Below are positions 1 through 7,638 of a stretch of 11,247 nt of DNA, one piece after another; positions within the stretch are counted from its first letter, which is position 1, and every line of letters starts with the position of its first letter. A program made the position numbers and the translations under genes. The notes under the pieces are model-generated. The model did no database searches. It saw nothing but the letters and a program-made list of their open reading frames with translations, and was not told where the DNA came from. The DNA comes from Planctomycetaceae bacterium (lineage in GTDB: Bacteria > Planctomycetota > Planctomycetia > Pirellulales > Thermoguttaceae), in the NCBI GenBank assembly GCA_031274045.1, contig JAISQS010000090.1, positions 1 to 11,247 of the forward strand, given 5' to 3'.

Positions 1-1
1 G

Positions 2-100
2 TCAATCCGGCAAATTGATGATCCGGTGTTGTTGGAATCATTGGCGGTTGAGGCGGCGGTGTGCGGTTCGCTTGCGGAATTTGAAGCCGGATTGAAATAG
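2..100 (+). CDS. C-terminal end of an unrecognised protein (5' end outside window)
   Basis: Reading from base 2 gives 32 open codons ending in TAG at 98-100. The translation begins SIRQIDDPVLLES and ends GSLAEFEAGLK. The other two frames of this stretch do not give a comparable tail. The pattern (an I..I.D...L..L helix, a short Ala-rich helix, then SLAEFE...L) resembles the C-terminus of hypothetical or Rpn-type nuclease-like proteins known from cyanobacteria and planctomycetes, but that is a loose resemblance. No catalytic part is in the window, so no function can be given. The stop is followed directly by a palindromic repeat, which fits a real gene end. Confidence 0.5.
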   Translation, partial: SIRQIDDPVLLESLAVEAAVCGSLAEFEAGLK

Positions 101-110
101 GTCTTTTATT

Positions 111-180
111 TTGTTGTCAACAGATTTTACAGATTCGTTTTTTATAAAAATCTGTTCCATCTGTATCATTGTTGACAAAG
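111..180. repeat. Imperfect palindromic intergenic repeat, about 70 bp
   Basis: The left arm GTCAACAGATTTTACAGAT (116-134) pairs with ATCTGTATCATTGTTGAC (159-176). Both ends of the arms match exactly (GTCAACA and TACAGAT), with a short mismatched middle. The centre is the palindrome TTTTTTATAAAAA (138-150), flanked by a further ATCTGTTCC copy. Intergenic repeats built from CAGATT..ACAGAT units facing ATCTGT units are common in planctomycete and Bacteroidota genomes. It lies just after a stop codon, so it could also fold as a 3' transcript hairpin. I see no coding potential in it. Confidence 0.65.
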
Positions 181-255
181 ATTAAAATCCCCTTACAACC
201 GAAACTCGGAAAAATAGATTGGAGAGAGAGTGATGTTGGTGCCGATTGAAAAGAG

Positions 256-1771
256 ATGCGGCGATGTTTTTTTTCGATTGAGGTTACTTGTTTGCCGTTC
301 ACCAACACGCTTTCACTTTCCGCAACAGCCGGAAGCAGCATTCTGTTTTACGACCCGATTGAATATTTAGGTTACAGTCAGAACCTGACCATCGAAATTA
401 ACAAAGCAGGTCAAATCGGAACGGTTCTTTTTGATACATATCAATCGAACATTTACGGTAACACGACCATTTATAACGGCACGCTCAAATTGCAAAACGG
501 CGCAATTTACGGTGCAAACGCGAATGCCGGAACTTTTGAATTACAAGAAAACGCAACGCTTTCGGTTGCAGGAAGCGGCAACGCGATTAACGCAATCGGA
601 AACGTTACACTTGCGGGAACACTTGCAATTGACTTGACCGGAGTTACTGCTGATTCGACCGATACGGCTCTTACGCTTAACGGAAACGTTTCCACAACGA
701 ACTCCAACACCGTTATTTTCACCGCTCCAACGCTTGACGATATTTATAATATCAATTGATGCTTCTGCTTCAAGCGGCAGCGTCGATTTGAACATAACGG
801 TAACAGTTGATGCTTTGGCTGATACACGAGGTCACGAATACGTTACAATTGATGGCAAAAATTTAAAGTATCAACTCCTGAATACTGCCGGAGCGAGTTT
901 GAATTGGAACGGCAGTTCTGTCTTGTGGAGCAATGATACAAAAAATTCCGATGGACAGTGAACGATACAACACCCGACGGCGGGAGTTGGGATACCTTCT
1001 TCAAAAACAACGATAGCGTAACATTCGATGATATTGCTCCAAAAAATACTAATGTTACGGTTGATGATGATGTTAGCGTTGGAACATTGACCATCTCCGG
1101 TGATGAATACAACTTCACCGGTAACAGTAAAGCGAAAATCACCGGAACAACCGCGAACTTCACTGCCGGTGTTACAGATTGGAATGTCGCTTCACAATTC
1201 GCCAATTACAATGTTAATGCCGGTGCCGGTATTCGCCCGAAACAAAAACTGGTCGGTGATGTCACATTCGATCAAAGTAATGACACCTACGTTTATCTGC
1301 GTTCCGGCAGAACGCTTGGCGAAAAGTTGTGGTCAACCGGCAAGATCACTTTCGGTAACACAACCATCGTTCTCGAAAATGACGGCACACTCATTTCAGA
1401 ACTCGATGCAACACAAACAATTGTCAAATCCGATACAACAGACGGCTTGAAACTCGGCACTGAAATATTAACCGGCGACCACGATACAAAAACCGATGCC
1501 AATGGCGGAACATTGAGTTTCACAAAAGGCGGAAAAACGTTGACGATTCGCGGAACAACAGATAATCCGCTCGTGTTTGAAAAAGCCGAAGCTGATGGTA
1601 AAAAGTTGGCGTTTCGTTGGAAGGTACGGACTTGAAAGGTGACAAAGGCGATACGGGCGATAAGGGTGATTCGGCTTATCAAATCTGGCTTGATGCCGGA
1701 AACACCGGAACCGAAGCCGACTTCCTCGCTGCATTGAAAGGTGAGAAAGGAGAACAAGGGATTCAAGGTCT
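256..1771 (+). pseudogene. Broken passenger-repeat adhesin with collagen-like tail
   Basis: This is a relic of a surface adhesin or fibre in successive open pieces. Piece 1 starts at an ATG at 256 and runs to TGA 757-759; it carries GSSILFYDPI and a repeat-like segment, YGNTTIYNGTLKLQNGAIYG. Piece 2, about 745-961, is in the +1 frame. Piece 3, about 952-1635, returns to the first frame and contains GGSWDTFFKNNDSVTFDD. Piece 4, about 1602-1771, is a collagen-like stretch with GDKGDTGDKGDSAYQIW and GEKGEQGIQG. Protein similarity pattern continues smoothly across each junction: restoring one T near 952 gives NSDWTVND, and restoring one C near 1770 gives GPAGVAGDS. Such repeats (autotransporter-associated beta-strand type) occur in very large exported proteins. 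No signal peptide precedes piece 1, and an in-frame TGA lies at 247-249, so the 5' end is probably lost too. Uncorrected sequencing indels are the main alternative. The collagen part alone could belong to the tail gene downstream. Confidence 0.72.
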
Positions 1772-1852
1772 GCCGGCGTTGCAGGTGATTCGGCAAACGC
1801 CAAGTCGTTTAACAGTACGGAAGTTCAGGTTAATATTGCGCATTGGCTGATT

Positions 1853-3232
1853 GTGCTGGACACGCACCCGATTTTGACGCCGATCATGCACCCGTCGTCC
1901 ACCGCAGCGTTTGCCAATAATTTATTCGGCAGAATCACGCTTCCGACCGGCGGCAATGACGGGCAACTCCCGCAAGGCGACCGTCTCACTCTGACCACGC
2001 TTTTAGGCGCGCCCAATCATTTTCCGCCGGAACAAAAATTAACGGAGGACTTTGTTGAGAACGGTGAAAAAGCGGCATTACGTACATTTATTCAACTTGG
2101 CGTGAAATATCCTTTTTCGGAGTTACCGGAATTACGGGATGTGATTACGGAAAATCTGGAACTGCCGCTCAACGCTCCGACGGTTGTTGAAACGAAATTA
2201 TTATCGGGAACGGAAACGGGCGAAGTGAAGTACGGTCAATTCCCGCTTCTCCGAATCCGGGACTATCCGAATCTCAATTCGTTATCGGATCAGATTTGCG
2301 CGGAGTTTTTACGTACCAGTATCAATACGATTCAAACCAATTCGTTGTGGGGCGCGTTGATTTATCACGCAACGCAGTTTGATTTTATGGTTGTGCCGCG
2401 TTGTAAGGATGTTTATCTGATTCCGAAATGGTTCACCGCGTGGATCGGAACGCCGTACAAATTAGTCGGTCCGATTTCAGAAAACAATAACTTCGCCATT
2501 AGCCGTCCGATTAGCGCGGCGGTGGTGAGTCCTACTTCGCTGGGAATACGCGGACTTGCCTGCGATGATACACAGCACGATATTCCAATGAATCTGGACG
2601 GTAAATTGGAATCCGCAACACTGGGAAAATACAAACCATCCACGAGAGCCAGAGGCAGTATTCTTGTACGGCAACGTGTCGGTTGGGGCGCGAATATTTC
2701 GGTTCTCAATGAAGCGGTTAGTAACAAAGATCAACTGGCGCAAGACCCGGAACGCCCCACAAAAGATACACCGTACACTTATGATTCGATTCCGGCGGCG
2801 CGAAAAGAGTGTGAGCAGCAACAGTTTTACGATCTGTTAGCGCAGGATGCCTATTACGATGAGATATTAAAAGGCAACACGGCAACCATTTCCACTCCGA
2901 TTAGTTTTGCGTTATGTCCCGGTTCAACGGTTCGATACCGAACGGGAGCGGACAGTCGGCTGGGAAAAAATGATAAAATGCAACTTGAATATGAGGGAGT
3001 TGTGGTTCGGATGCGGATTGTTTTTGATACAATTTCGGCGTCGGCAATCACTCAGTACGAATTAACGCACGTCAGAGAACGGCTGGATCGTTCGGGATTG
3101 TTGACGGTTCATCCGACGTACAATTCACCTCCGTTTGTCGCCGCGCCTTGGTGCGGATTTCAAATCGGACCGAAACCGGAAAAAGTGGATCAGGTTTCCT
3201 CAACACAAATAAACGACATCCTAAATCAATAG
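1853..3232 (+). CDS. Probable tail/baseplate structural protein, hub-like (start uncertain)
   Basis: A 459-residue ORF with no signal peptide or membrane segment. It sits directly before a gp25-like baseplate gene (12 bases apart), which argues for a virion or tail component. It is rich in beta-type sequence, with a stretch TNSLWGALIYHATQFDFMVV followed by VYLIP. That recalls the 'S.w.aL...a..f' plus 'lliP' segment of gpD/Mu gp44-type baseplate hubs, but this is a weak, remembered resemblance, not a domain match. The C-terminal third contains a Glu/Gln-rich helix (ECEQQQFYDLLAQDAYY) and ends with proline-rich PPFVAAPWCGFQIG. The GTG at 1853 is the nominal start, and ATG 1886 is the alternative. 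However, the frame stays open back to 1745 and reads AGVAGDSANAKSFNSTEVQV just upstream, so the true protein may begin earlier or once continued from the collagen-like stretch. No clear Shine-Dalgarno site supports either start. Confidence 0.6.
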   Translation: MLDTHPILTPIMHPSSTAAFANNLFGRITLPTGGNDGQLPQGDRLTLTTLLGAPNHFPPEQKLTEDFVENGEKAALRTFIQLGVKYPFSELPELRDVITENLELPLNAPTVVETKLLSGTETGEVKYGQFPLLRIRDYPNLNSLSDQICAEFLRTSINTIQTNSLWGALIYHATQFDFMVVPRCKDVYLIPKWFTAWIGTPYKLVGPISENNNFAISRPISAAVVSPTSLGIRGLACDDTQHDIPMNLDGKLESATLGKYKPSTRARGSILVRQRVGWGANISVLNEAVSNKDQLAQDPERPTKDTPYTYDSIPAARKECEQQQFYDLLAQDAYYDEILKGNTATISTPISFALCPGSTVRYRTGADSRLGKNDKMQLEYEGVVVRMRIVFDTISASAITQYELTHVRERLDRSGLLTVHPTYNSPPFVAAPWCGFQIGPKPEKVDQVSSTQINDILNQ

Positions 3233-3244
3233 TAACAACAAGTC

Positions 3245-3691
3245 ATGCCTTATGATTTAGCCATTATGCAGCGGAACGCGGAACACAGCGAACTCATCGC
3301 GAGTTTAGGCTTGCCCTACACATCGGGATCGCGTGTTTCCGGCGCAGCCAAAGCCGTACAACAATTTATCGCGGAACTGTTGACGATAAGAGGTTCGAGA
3401 CGATTCCGACCGGATTACGGCTGCAATTTTCTGAACGATATTCGAGGCAGAAACGTGTCAACACTGGACGATTTGCAAGTTGCCGTTACGCAGGCGTTAT
3501 CGGAAGTTACGGAAAATAGTCACAACCGGATCACACGGGAAATGCCCGCAGACGAAATTATTTCCGAAGTCACGGTGGACGAGTTGATACCGCAGTTGGA
3601 TTCTGTTCTACTTTCCATGACCGTACACACCTACGACCGGCAGGAAAGCCCGTTTCAGTTACCGCTTCATTTGAATAACGAAAATATTTGA
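3245..3691 (+). CDS. gp25/W-like baseplate wedge protein
   Basis: A 148-residue protein that I place in the phage T4 gp25 / GPW family, the baseplate wedge and sheath-initiator component of contractile tails (also TssE in type VI secretion). The signature is at residues 37-66: a helix (AVQQFIAELLTIRG) leading into GSRRFRPDYGCNFLNDI, matching the family's 'GsR.f.PdYG..l' core. A helix follows (LDDLQVAVTQALSE, 74-87). The C-terminal half is beta-rich (ISEVTVDELIPQLDSVLLSM), as expected, and the length fits. I do not find a clean copy of the EPR motif seen in classical members; the nearest match is REMPADE around 98-104. It follows the hub-like gene after 12 bases and precedes the next gene by 9. 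Its presence is the best evidence that the cluster encodes a contractile-type tail. Confidence 0.75.
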   Translation: MPYDLAIMQRNAEHSELIASLGLPYTSGSRVSGAAKAVQQFIAELLTIRGSRRFRPDYGCNFLNDIRGRNVSTLDDLQVAVTQALSEVTENSHNRITREMPADEIISEVTVDELIPQLDSVLLSMTVHTYDRQESPFQLPLHLNNENI

Positions 3692-3700
3692 CGGATTATC

Positions 3701-3922
3701 ATGCCGTTTCAATCAAAAGCCCAGCAACGATGGATGTTCGCAACCCGCCCCGAAATGGCAAAAGAATGGGCGGAACAGACTGATTTTGCGGAGTTGCCGG
3801 AAAAGTTACCGGAAAAGTTACCGGTGAAAAAGAAAAAGAAGAAACAAAAATTAGCCTCCTTCGAGCAGTTGCTGCGCTTTCGCGCAGTGGAAAAATTAGT
3901 GAACAATCCGGTTTATTACTAG
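3701..3922 (+). CDS. Small phage-type SKAQQRWMFA protein
   Basis: A 73-residue protein beginning MPFQSKAQQRWMFATRPEMA, followed by KEWAEQT and LPEKLPEKLP. This N-terminus ('MPFkSKAQqRWMFa..PemA..WA..T....LPEk') is a widespread small protein of phage and prophage structural regions with no assigned function. A 12-bp direct duplication at DNA level makes LPEKLPEKLP, and it is followed by a run of lysines broken by one glutamine, KKKKKKQK. The last 25 residues form an amphipathic helix (FEQLLRFRAVEKLV). The charge is strongly basic in the middle, so nucleic-acid or acidic-partner binding is possible but unproven. The gap to the gp25-like gene is 9 bases and to the next start only 2, so translation is almost certainly coupled. 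Confidence 0.7.
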   Translation: MPFQSKAQQRWMFATRPEMAKEWAEQTDFAELPEKLPEKLPVKKKKKKQKLASFEQLLRFRAVEKLVNNPVYY

Positions 3923-3924
3923 CG

Positions 3925-4869
3925 ATGCAAGACCCTCGTAATCTTAGTTGGCTCCAGTTTAATCAGTCGCGTAAGTTTCCGTTACTTCACGGTTGCTCGG
4001 CTCGGTCGATTGACGGTGAGTTTATGTTACCGGATGATCTGATTACCGGTTTGTATCTTTCTTACAGTGTTAGCAGCGAATTGTTCAATCCGGGCAAGTT
4101 TTATATTCGCCGTTTCGTGAATCACAGTACCGGCTTCACTCTTTATATTGCCTATCATCGGGGAACCGGTTTGGAGGATTACGATCTGGCGGAATTATCG
4201 GTTGATTACGAAACGATAACTCCCGGTGAAACGTTAAATCTGTTGGGAATGAATATCGCGTTTTTGTCCGGTCATCTTAGTTTGGGCGATTTTTCCGGGA
4301 TTGCGCGGCAACCGATTGGCGAATGGGAATTTGATCCGTCCGGGACAACACTGGATCCGTTTTGTATCCGGTTTGTTGCGAAGGAAATTTCGGCACTTTA
4401 TGTTCAGAATAAGGGTGTTGTCTCCGGTCCTTTTTACGGCACAATTCATCTGATTGCCGGAACAGGAATCAATCTTGTTACACGATCCGCAGAGGAAACG
4501 CTTCATTGTCTTGAAAATCCTGTTACGACGGACGGCACGGAGGTTGTGATTAACGCCTTGCACGAGGAAGACCCGAATGTGCCGGAGAAATATGTTAAAT
4601 CCATCAATGGCGTGTACCCGGACAGTCGGGGCAATATCGAACTGGTGGGGCAAGCCTGTTTGACGATTACGCCGCACGGGGAACATTCACTGCTTTTCCG
4701 TGACAAATGCGCCGAACCTTGTTGTAATTGCGAGGAACTCCTACCGATTGAACAGAAAACGCAAGAATTTCGCGCAACAATTAACAATCTTGCCTCCCGA
4801 ACAGATATGCTCTACGCACAGGCGGTTCAACTCACGCAGATCGCAACAATTCTGACGCAAAGACAGTAG
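3925..4869 (+). CDS. Tail-fibre-like protein 1 with Cys-cluster module
   Basis: A 314-residue, beta-rich protein without signal peptide or membrane helix. The N-terminal 170 residues are not recognised. IHLIAGTGINLVT (175-187) resembles the 'aGtGI.v' strand of phage fibres and collars. KSINGVYPDSRGNIELVG (225-242) matches the 'iNGv.PD..GNv.L' motif frequent in tail fibre proteins. Then comes a cysteine cluster, C262-A-E-P-C266-C267-N-C269-E-E, and a C-terminal helical segment rich in Gln/Thr/Leu (about 275-314) that could trimerise. The same module order appears in the next gene, so the two are probably diverged paralogues. The start ATG follows the previous stop by two bases. The likely role is a fibre or baseplate-attached appendage that contacts the target surface. 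This is inferred from position and motifs, not from a family match. Confidence 0.6.
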   Translation: MQDPRNLSWLQFNQSRKFPLLHGCSARSIDGEFMLPDDLITGLYLSYSVSSELFNPGKFYIRRFVNHSTGFTLYIAYHRGTGLEDYDLAELSVDYETITPGETLNLLGMNIAFLSGHLSLGDFSGIARQPIGEWEFDPSGTTLDPFCIRFVAKEISALYVQNKGVVSGPFYGTIHLIAGTGINLVTRSAEETLHCLENPVTTDGTEVVINALHEEDPNVPEKYVKSINGVYPDSRGNIELVGQACLTITPHGEHSLLFRDKCAEPCCNCEELLPIEQKTQEFRATINNLASRTDMLYAQAVQLTQIATILTQRQ

Positions 4870-4901
4870 CCGGATGATTCTCATTTGTTATACTTGGGTT
4901 T

Positions 4902-6515
4902 ATGTCCCATGTATTCCAGAGCAACACGTCGAACTGGCTGCAAACGTATCGGGCGTTTGTGAACCAGCCTCTTGTTTATTCCGACACGGCTTGCCGAACC
5001 TTGGGTCCTGCTTCTGAAAATATGTGGGATCCGTATCCGTTCACAAAGCCGAACGAACTTGTCGGGCTGTTTGCCGGTCTGTCTGTTTCCGGGATTCCTG
5101 CTGATACAAAATATGTTGAAGTCACCGGTTATTCCAGTCTTTTCGGATTTACACCGCTTGCGTCGGGGGAAAGTAATTCGTGGCAACAAATGACGTCGCA
5201 CGACTGGCAGCAACTCACGCCCGCTACGGAATCAATCATTCCCGTACAGGAACACGATGTTGACCTAACGTTTCAGGTTGTTACGAATAAGGGCGTTTTC
5301 GTGTTTCATACTGCCGATTGGGACTACACTGCCAATCCGTTATCACCGGATTATCAGCAACATGTTTGGCGTCGGGACGGGGTATTGCTTTACGGTGTTA
5401 CTTATTTGTCCGCCAATGACAGTATCGCGCCGTTTCTCCGTCCTAATCGAGTAACAATAACGCAGTCACCCGCACGGCTGGATGCGTCGTGCTTGTTTGT
5501 TTCTCCGCATGTTTCACGGCTCTTTAACGGGACGGCTGTTTTGACGGCGGGTAACAATATCAGTATCACGCAGCCGTCTCCCGATGGTTTTGACGCGACA
5601 CTCCTCAATGCCGCGTTTTTACCGACTGCGTCTGTTCCCGGCAGGAATACAGCGTTATCGATGTTGTCGTTGGAAACGCACTCTTTTATTGTTGACGATA
5701 TTTATCTCAAAGAGGAACTGGACGAAAAATGGCTGCGTACCGTCAATAATCAACCGCCGAATTTTGACAACGGCGTCACATTGCTGAGCGACGACGAAAC
5801 AGGTTGTTACAAATTCACCCAAAATTACGCGGAATCGGACATCATTACCGGCGTAACACAAATCGAGCCGCATCAACTGATTGTGTACAATTCCTGTATT
5901 CCTTGCTGTTCCTGTGACGAATTTTTCACGGATCACGAAACATTGCGACCGCTTGCCGAAAAACTGGAAAAATTGGTTACGCAATATAATGACGCTTTTA
6001 AGAAAATGTCGGAAGAAGTGCAGCCGGTGTTCAATACGTACGCGAGCCGGTTACTTCAATATTTTCGTGCGTTTTATGCTTCGTACCGTGCCGGATTTTT
6101 GCTTGCGCCGGATATGCTTGTTGCGGAAAGTCACAGCGGAACGCGCCCGGTCTTGGAGGTATTGCTGCGGCTTCAATTCCGTAACGACAACAGTGACGAG
6201 CCGCGAACGTTCCCGGAATCGCGGCTTGATTTGAGTTTGGAAAAGGCGTCCGGTTATCTTTACTCTGCGTCGATTGTTTCCGGCGGTTATCATAACGAAT
6301 TGGCAGTGGACAGCGTGGGGCAACTTTCCGTTTATCTAACCTCTGTAACAGTCAACGCGCGGGAAACCGTCACCGCGTCCCTGCGTTTATTTTTAGCCTC
6401 TTATAATTATGGTGAAGGCGCGGAGATGTTTAACGTAGCGGAGGAACTCGGTCGTTCCATTTTGGTTACTGCTTATTGCGGCGAGGAAATGGAAACGCTG
6501 ACGGTTTCCCTATAA
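4902..6515 (+). CDS. Tail-fibre-like protein 2 with Cys-cluster module
   Basis: A 537-residue protein, the largest intact ORF of the cluster. The N-terminal ~200 residues are unrecognised beta-type sequence. At 213-231 there is VLTAGNNISITQPSPDGFD, a fibre-type 'aGnnI.i' strand. RTVNNQPPNFDNGVTLLSDD (279-298) is a diverged 'vN..P...GV.L' motif, and the cysteine cluster is C332-I-P-C335-C336-S-C338-D-E. A helical stretch with heptad-like Leu spacing follows (LRPLAEKLEKLVTQYNDAF, 348-366), and the protein ends in a beta-rich domain of about 150 residues absent from its shorter paralogue. The extra C-terminal domain is a candidate receptor-binding head. A 32-base gap separates it from the preceding gene and 21 bases from the next. 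There is no obvious ribosome-binding site, as is usual for the cluster. Confidence 0.6.
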   Translation: MSHVFQSNTSNWLQTYRAFVNQPLVYSDTACRTLGPASENMWDPYPFTKPNELVGLFAGLSVSGIPADTKYVEVTGYSSLFGFTPLASGESNSWQQMTSHDWQQLTPATESIIPVQEHDVDLTFQVVTNKGVFVFHTADWDYTANPLSPDYQQHVWRRDGVLLYGVTYLSANDSIAPFLRPNRVTITQSPARLDASCLFVSPHVSRLFNGTAVLTAGNNISITQPSPDGFDATLLNAAFLPTASVPGRNTALSMLSLETHSFIVDDIYLKEELDEKWLRTVNNQPPNFDNGVTLLSDDETGCYKFTQNYAESDIITGVTQIEPHQLIVYNSCIPCCSCDEFFTDHETLRPLAEKLEKLVTQYNDAFKKMSEEVQPVFNTYASRLLQYFRAFYASYRAGFLLAPDMLVAESHSGTRPVLEVLLRLQFRNDNSDEPRTFPESRLDLSLEKASGYLYSASIVSGGYHNELAVDSVGQLSVYLTSVTVNARETVTASLRLFLASYNYGEGAEMFNVAEELGRSILVTAYCGEEMETLTVSL

Positions 6516-6536
6516 ATTTGTAACATTGTTTTTGTT

Positions 6537-7535
6537 ATGGCTGTTTTTAATCGTACACTTTATGACCTGAACGGTAAGCGGTACTACATCGGCGACAAGC
6601 CGGATGTTCGTATGCCGCTTGAAATTCTGTCCGATTTGAAATTGTCCGTTCCTGATTGGAGCAGCCGACCTGTTTTACACGGCATTTATCTGAAAAAGAA
6701 TACGATTCGGCTTTTGATTTCCGATAACCGGCGTCCTGTTGCGGTTTATACGTCCAACGAACGCGCGGGAACACGGCTTGGTGTTCCGTTGCCGCTCAGG
6801 AGTTTAACTTCCGGTTACAACGGCTACGTTGTTTTCGGTACGGGAATCCGGCAGGATTTTACCGAGCAAGTCGAACTCGTGATCAGTGAGGAATGTCTGA
6901 CGCGGTTTCGTCCTTCCCGTATTCCGTTTGCCGGTCGCCCTTGCTCCGATAGCCGATTAACCGGAGAAGTTAAAATATCCGGCGGCGTCGTCACCGCCCG
7001 CAGCGAAGTCGTTGATGTACGTCATTCCGTTACGTTACAAGAACCGGCAACCGAAAAGGCGTTTGTTGTTGCTCTGGTCAATACGGGACAGGAAACGTTG
7101 TCGAATCCGGTAATTGCTTTTGCGAACGGAATTAACCGGCTTGCCAGTGTCAACGATGCGTGGTCGCCTGTTTATTCAGTTGCAACAATTACACCGGATT
7201 GTTTTGGTAACATTCATTTTCAGTTCGGCAGCCGGTTTCTTGTCGGCGGTATTTCAGACGGAAACGAAGTAGAGAGTGAGAGTGAAAATGAAAGTGAAAA
7301 TGAAAGTGAAAATGAAAGTGAAAATGAAAGTGAAAATGAAAGTGAAAGTGAAAGTGAAACAGAAACTGAAACAGAAACTGAAAATGAAAATGAAATAAAA
7401 CCTCCGTATCAGTTACACGGGTTGGCGATTGGCGTCAATATTACGCAGGATGAGGTGTGTCACGGCAGCCGGTTGAATACGGAAGATTCCGGCGCGTGTC
7501 CTCCGGGTTCTTATCAGGTGGCGGTACTTACATGA
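6537..7535 (+). CDS. Surface/fibre-type protein with Glu-alternating repeat
   Basis: A 332-residue protein starting MAVFNRTLYDLNGKRYYIGD. Residues 1-240 are beta-rich with no family I recognise. Residues 246-286 are an uninterrupted E-x repeat in which x is Ser, Asn or Thr (blocks of ES, EN, ET). It is then followed by PPYQLHGLAIGVNI and a short tail with two cysteines (EVCHGS, SGACPPGS). The repeat should be an extended, highly negative linker joining a shaft or attachment domain to a ~46-residue tip. It lacks the Cys-cluster module of the two preceding genes. Its TGA stop overlaps the ATG of the next gene (ATGA at 7532-7535), so it was part of a longer operon. By position it is a tail appendage. 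It could instead be a decoration protein. Confidence 0.6.
   Translation: MAVFNRTLYDLNGKRYYIGDKPDVRMPLEILSDLKLSVPDWSSRPVLHGIYLKKNTIRLLISDNRRPVAVYTSNERAGTRLGVPLPLRSLTSGYNGYVVFGTGIRQDFTEQVELVISEECLTRFRPSRIPFAGRPCSDSRLTGEVKISGGVVTARSEVVDVRHSVTLQEPATEKAFVVALVNTGQETLSNPVIAFANGINRLASVNDAWSPVYSVATITPDCFGNIHFQFGSRFLVGGISDGNEVESESENESENESENESENESENESESESETETETETENENEIKPPYQLHGLAIGVNITQDEVCHGSRLNTEDSGACPPGSYQVAVLT
7272..7394 (+). repeat. Tandem codon repeat encoding alternating Glu
   Basis: These 41 codons alternate GAA/GAG with AGT, AAT, ACA or ACT. The core is about five copies of the 12-bp unit GAAAATGAAAGT, followed by GAAAGT and then GAAAC(A/T) variants, giving ES, EN and ET pairs with 21 glutamates. 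The coding strand is almost free of T except in the third base of AGT/AAT/ACT. All units are multiples of three, so slippage would change linker length without shifting the frame. Confidence 0.9.
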
Positions 7536-7591
7536 GCGAAAATGTTTTTGTTGAAAGTTATCACAAGTTCCACAGTGGTGAAAAAAATTGA
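7532..7591 (+). pseudogene. 5' stump of the next tail-cluster gene, cut by an insertion sequence
   Basis: An ATG at 7532 overlaps the preceding stop in the arrangement ATGA, the classic coupled-translation overlap. It opens with MSENVFVESY and continues in frame only into IS-end sequence (HKFHSGEKN) before TGA at 7589-7591. The inverted-repeat end of the IS begins at about 7558-7564, so only the first nine or ten codons are native. No continuation in any frame is visible beyond the right end of the IS, so the rest of the gene was deleted or lies elsewhere. The product cannot be identified. Confidence 0.55.
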
Positions 7592-7638
7592 AAAAATAAA
7601 AAAAATGTTAAATTGGAGAACATTTCTTTTTTTATTTT
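7591..7638. repeat. A/T-rich hairpin at the left side of the IS
   Basis: AAAATAAAAAAAATGTT (ending at 7609) faces AACATTTCTTTTTTTATTTT (7619-7638), separated by AAATTGGAG. The arms pair almost perfectly apart from one C. As RNA on the + strand it ends in a U-rich arm, so it could act as a weak transcription stop that shields the IS from read-through of the tail operon. The stem has almost no G/C, so calling it a terminator would be unsafe. Confidence 0.45.

Noticed and set aside
740..1771. Programmed ribosomal frameshifting in the adhesin region
   Set aside because: Four separate shifts in mixed directions with no slippery heptamers at the junctions fit mutation or sequencing error, not a programmed event.
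4234..4686. Antisense ORF of 150 codons within fibre-like gene 1
   Set aside because: The sense ORF is coupled to its neighbours and carries recognisable fibre motifs. The antisense frame has none.
7272..7394. CRISPR-like array
   Set aside because: The units are contiguous 6-12 bp codon repeats with no spacers, inside an open gene.
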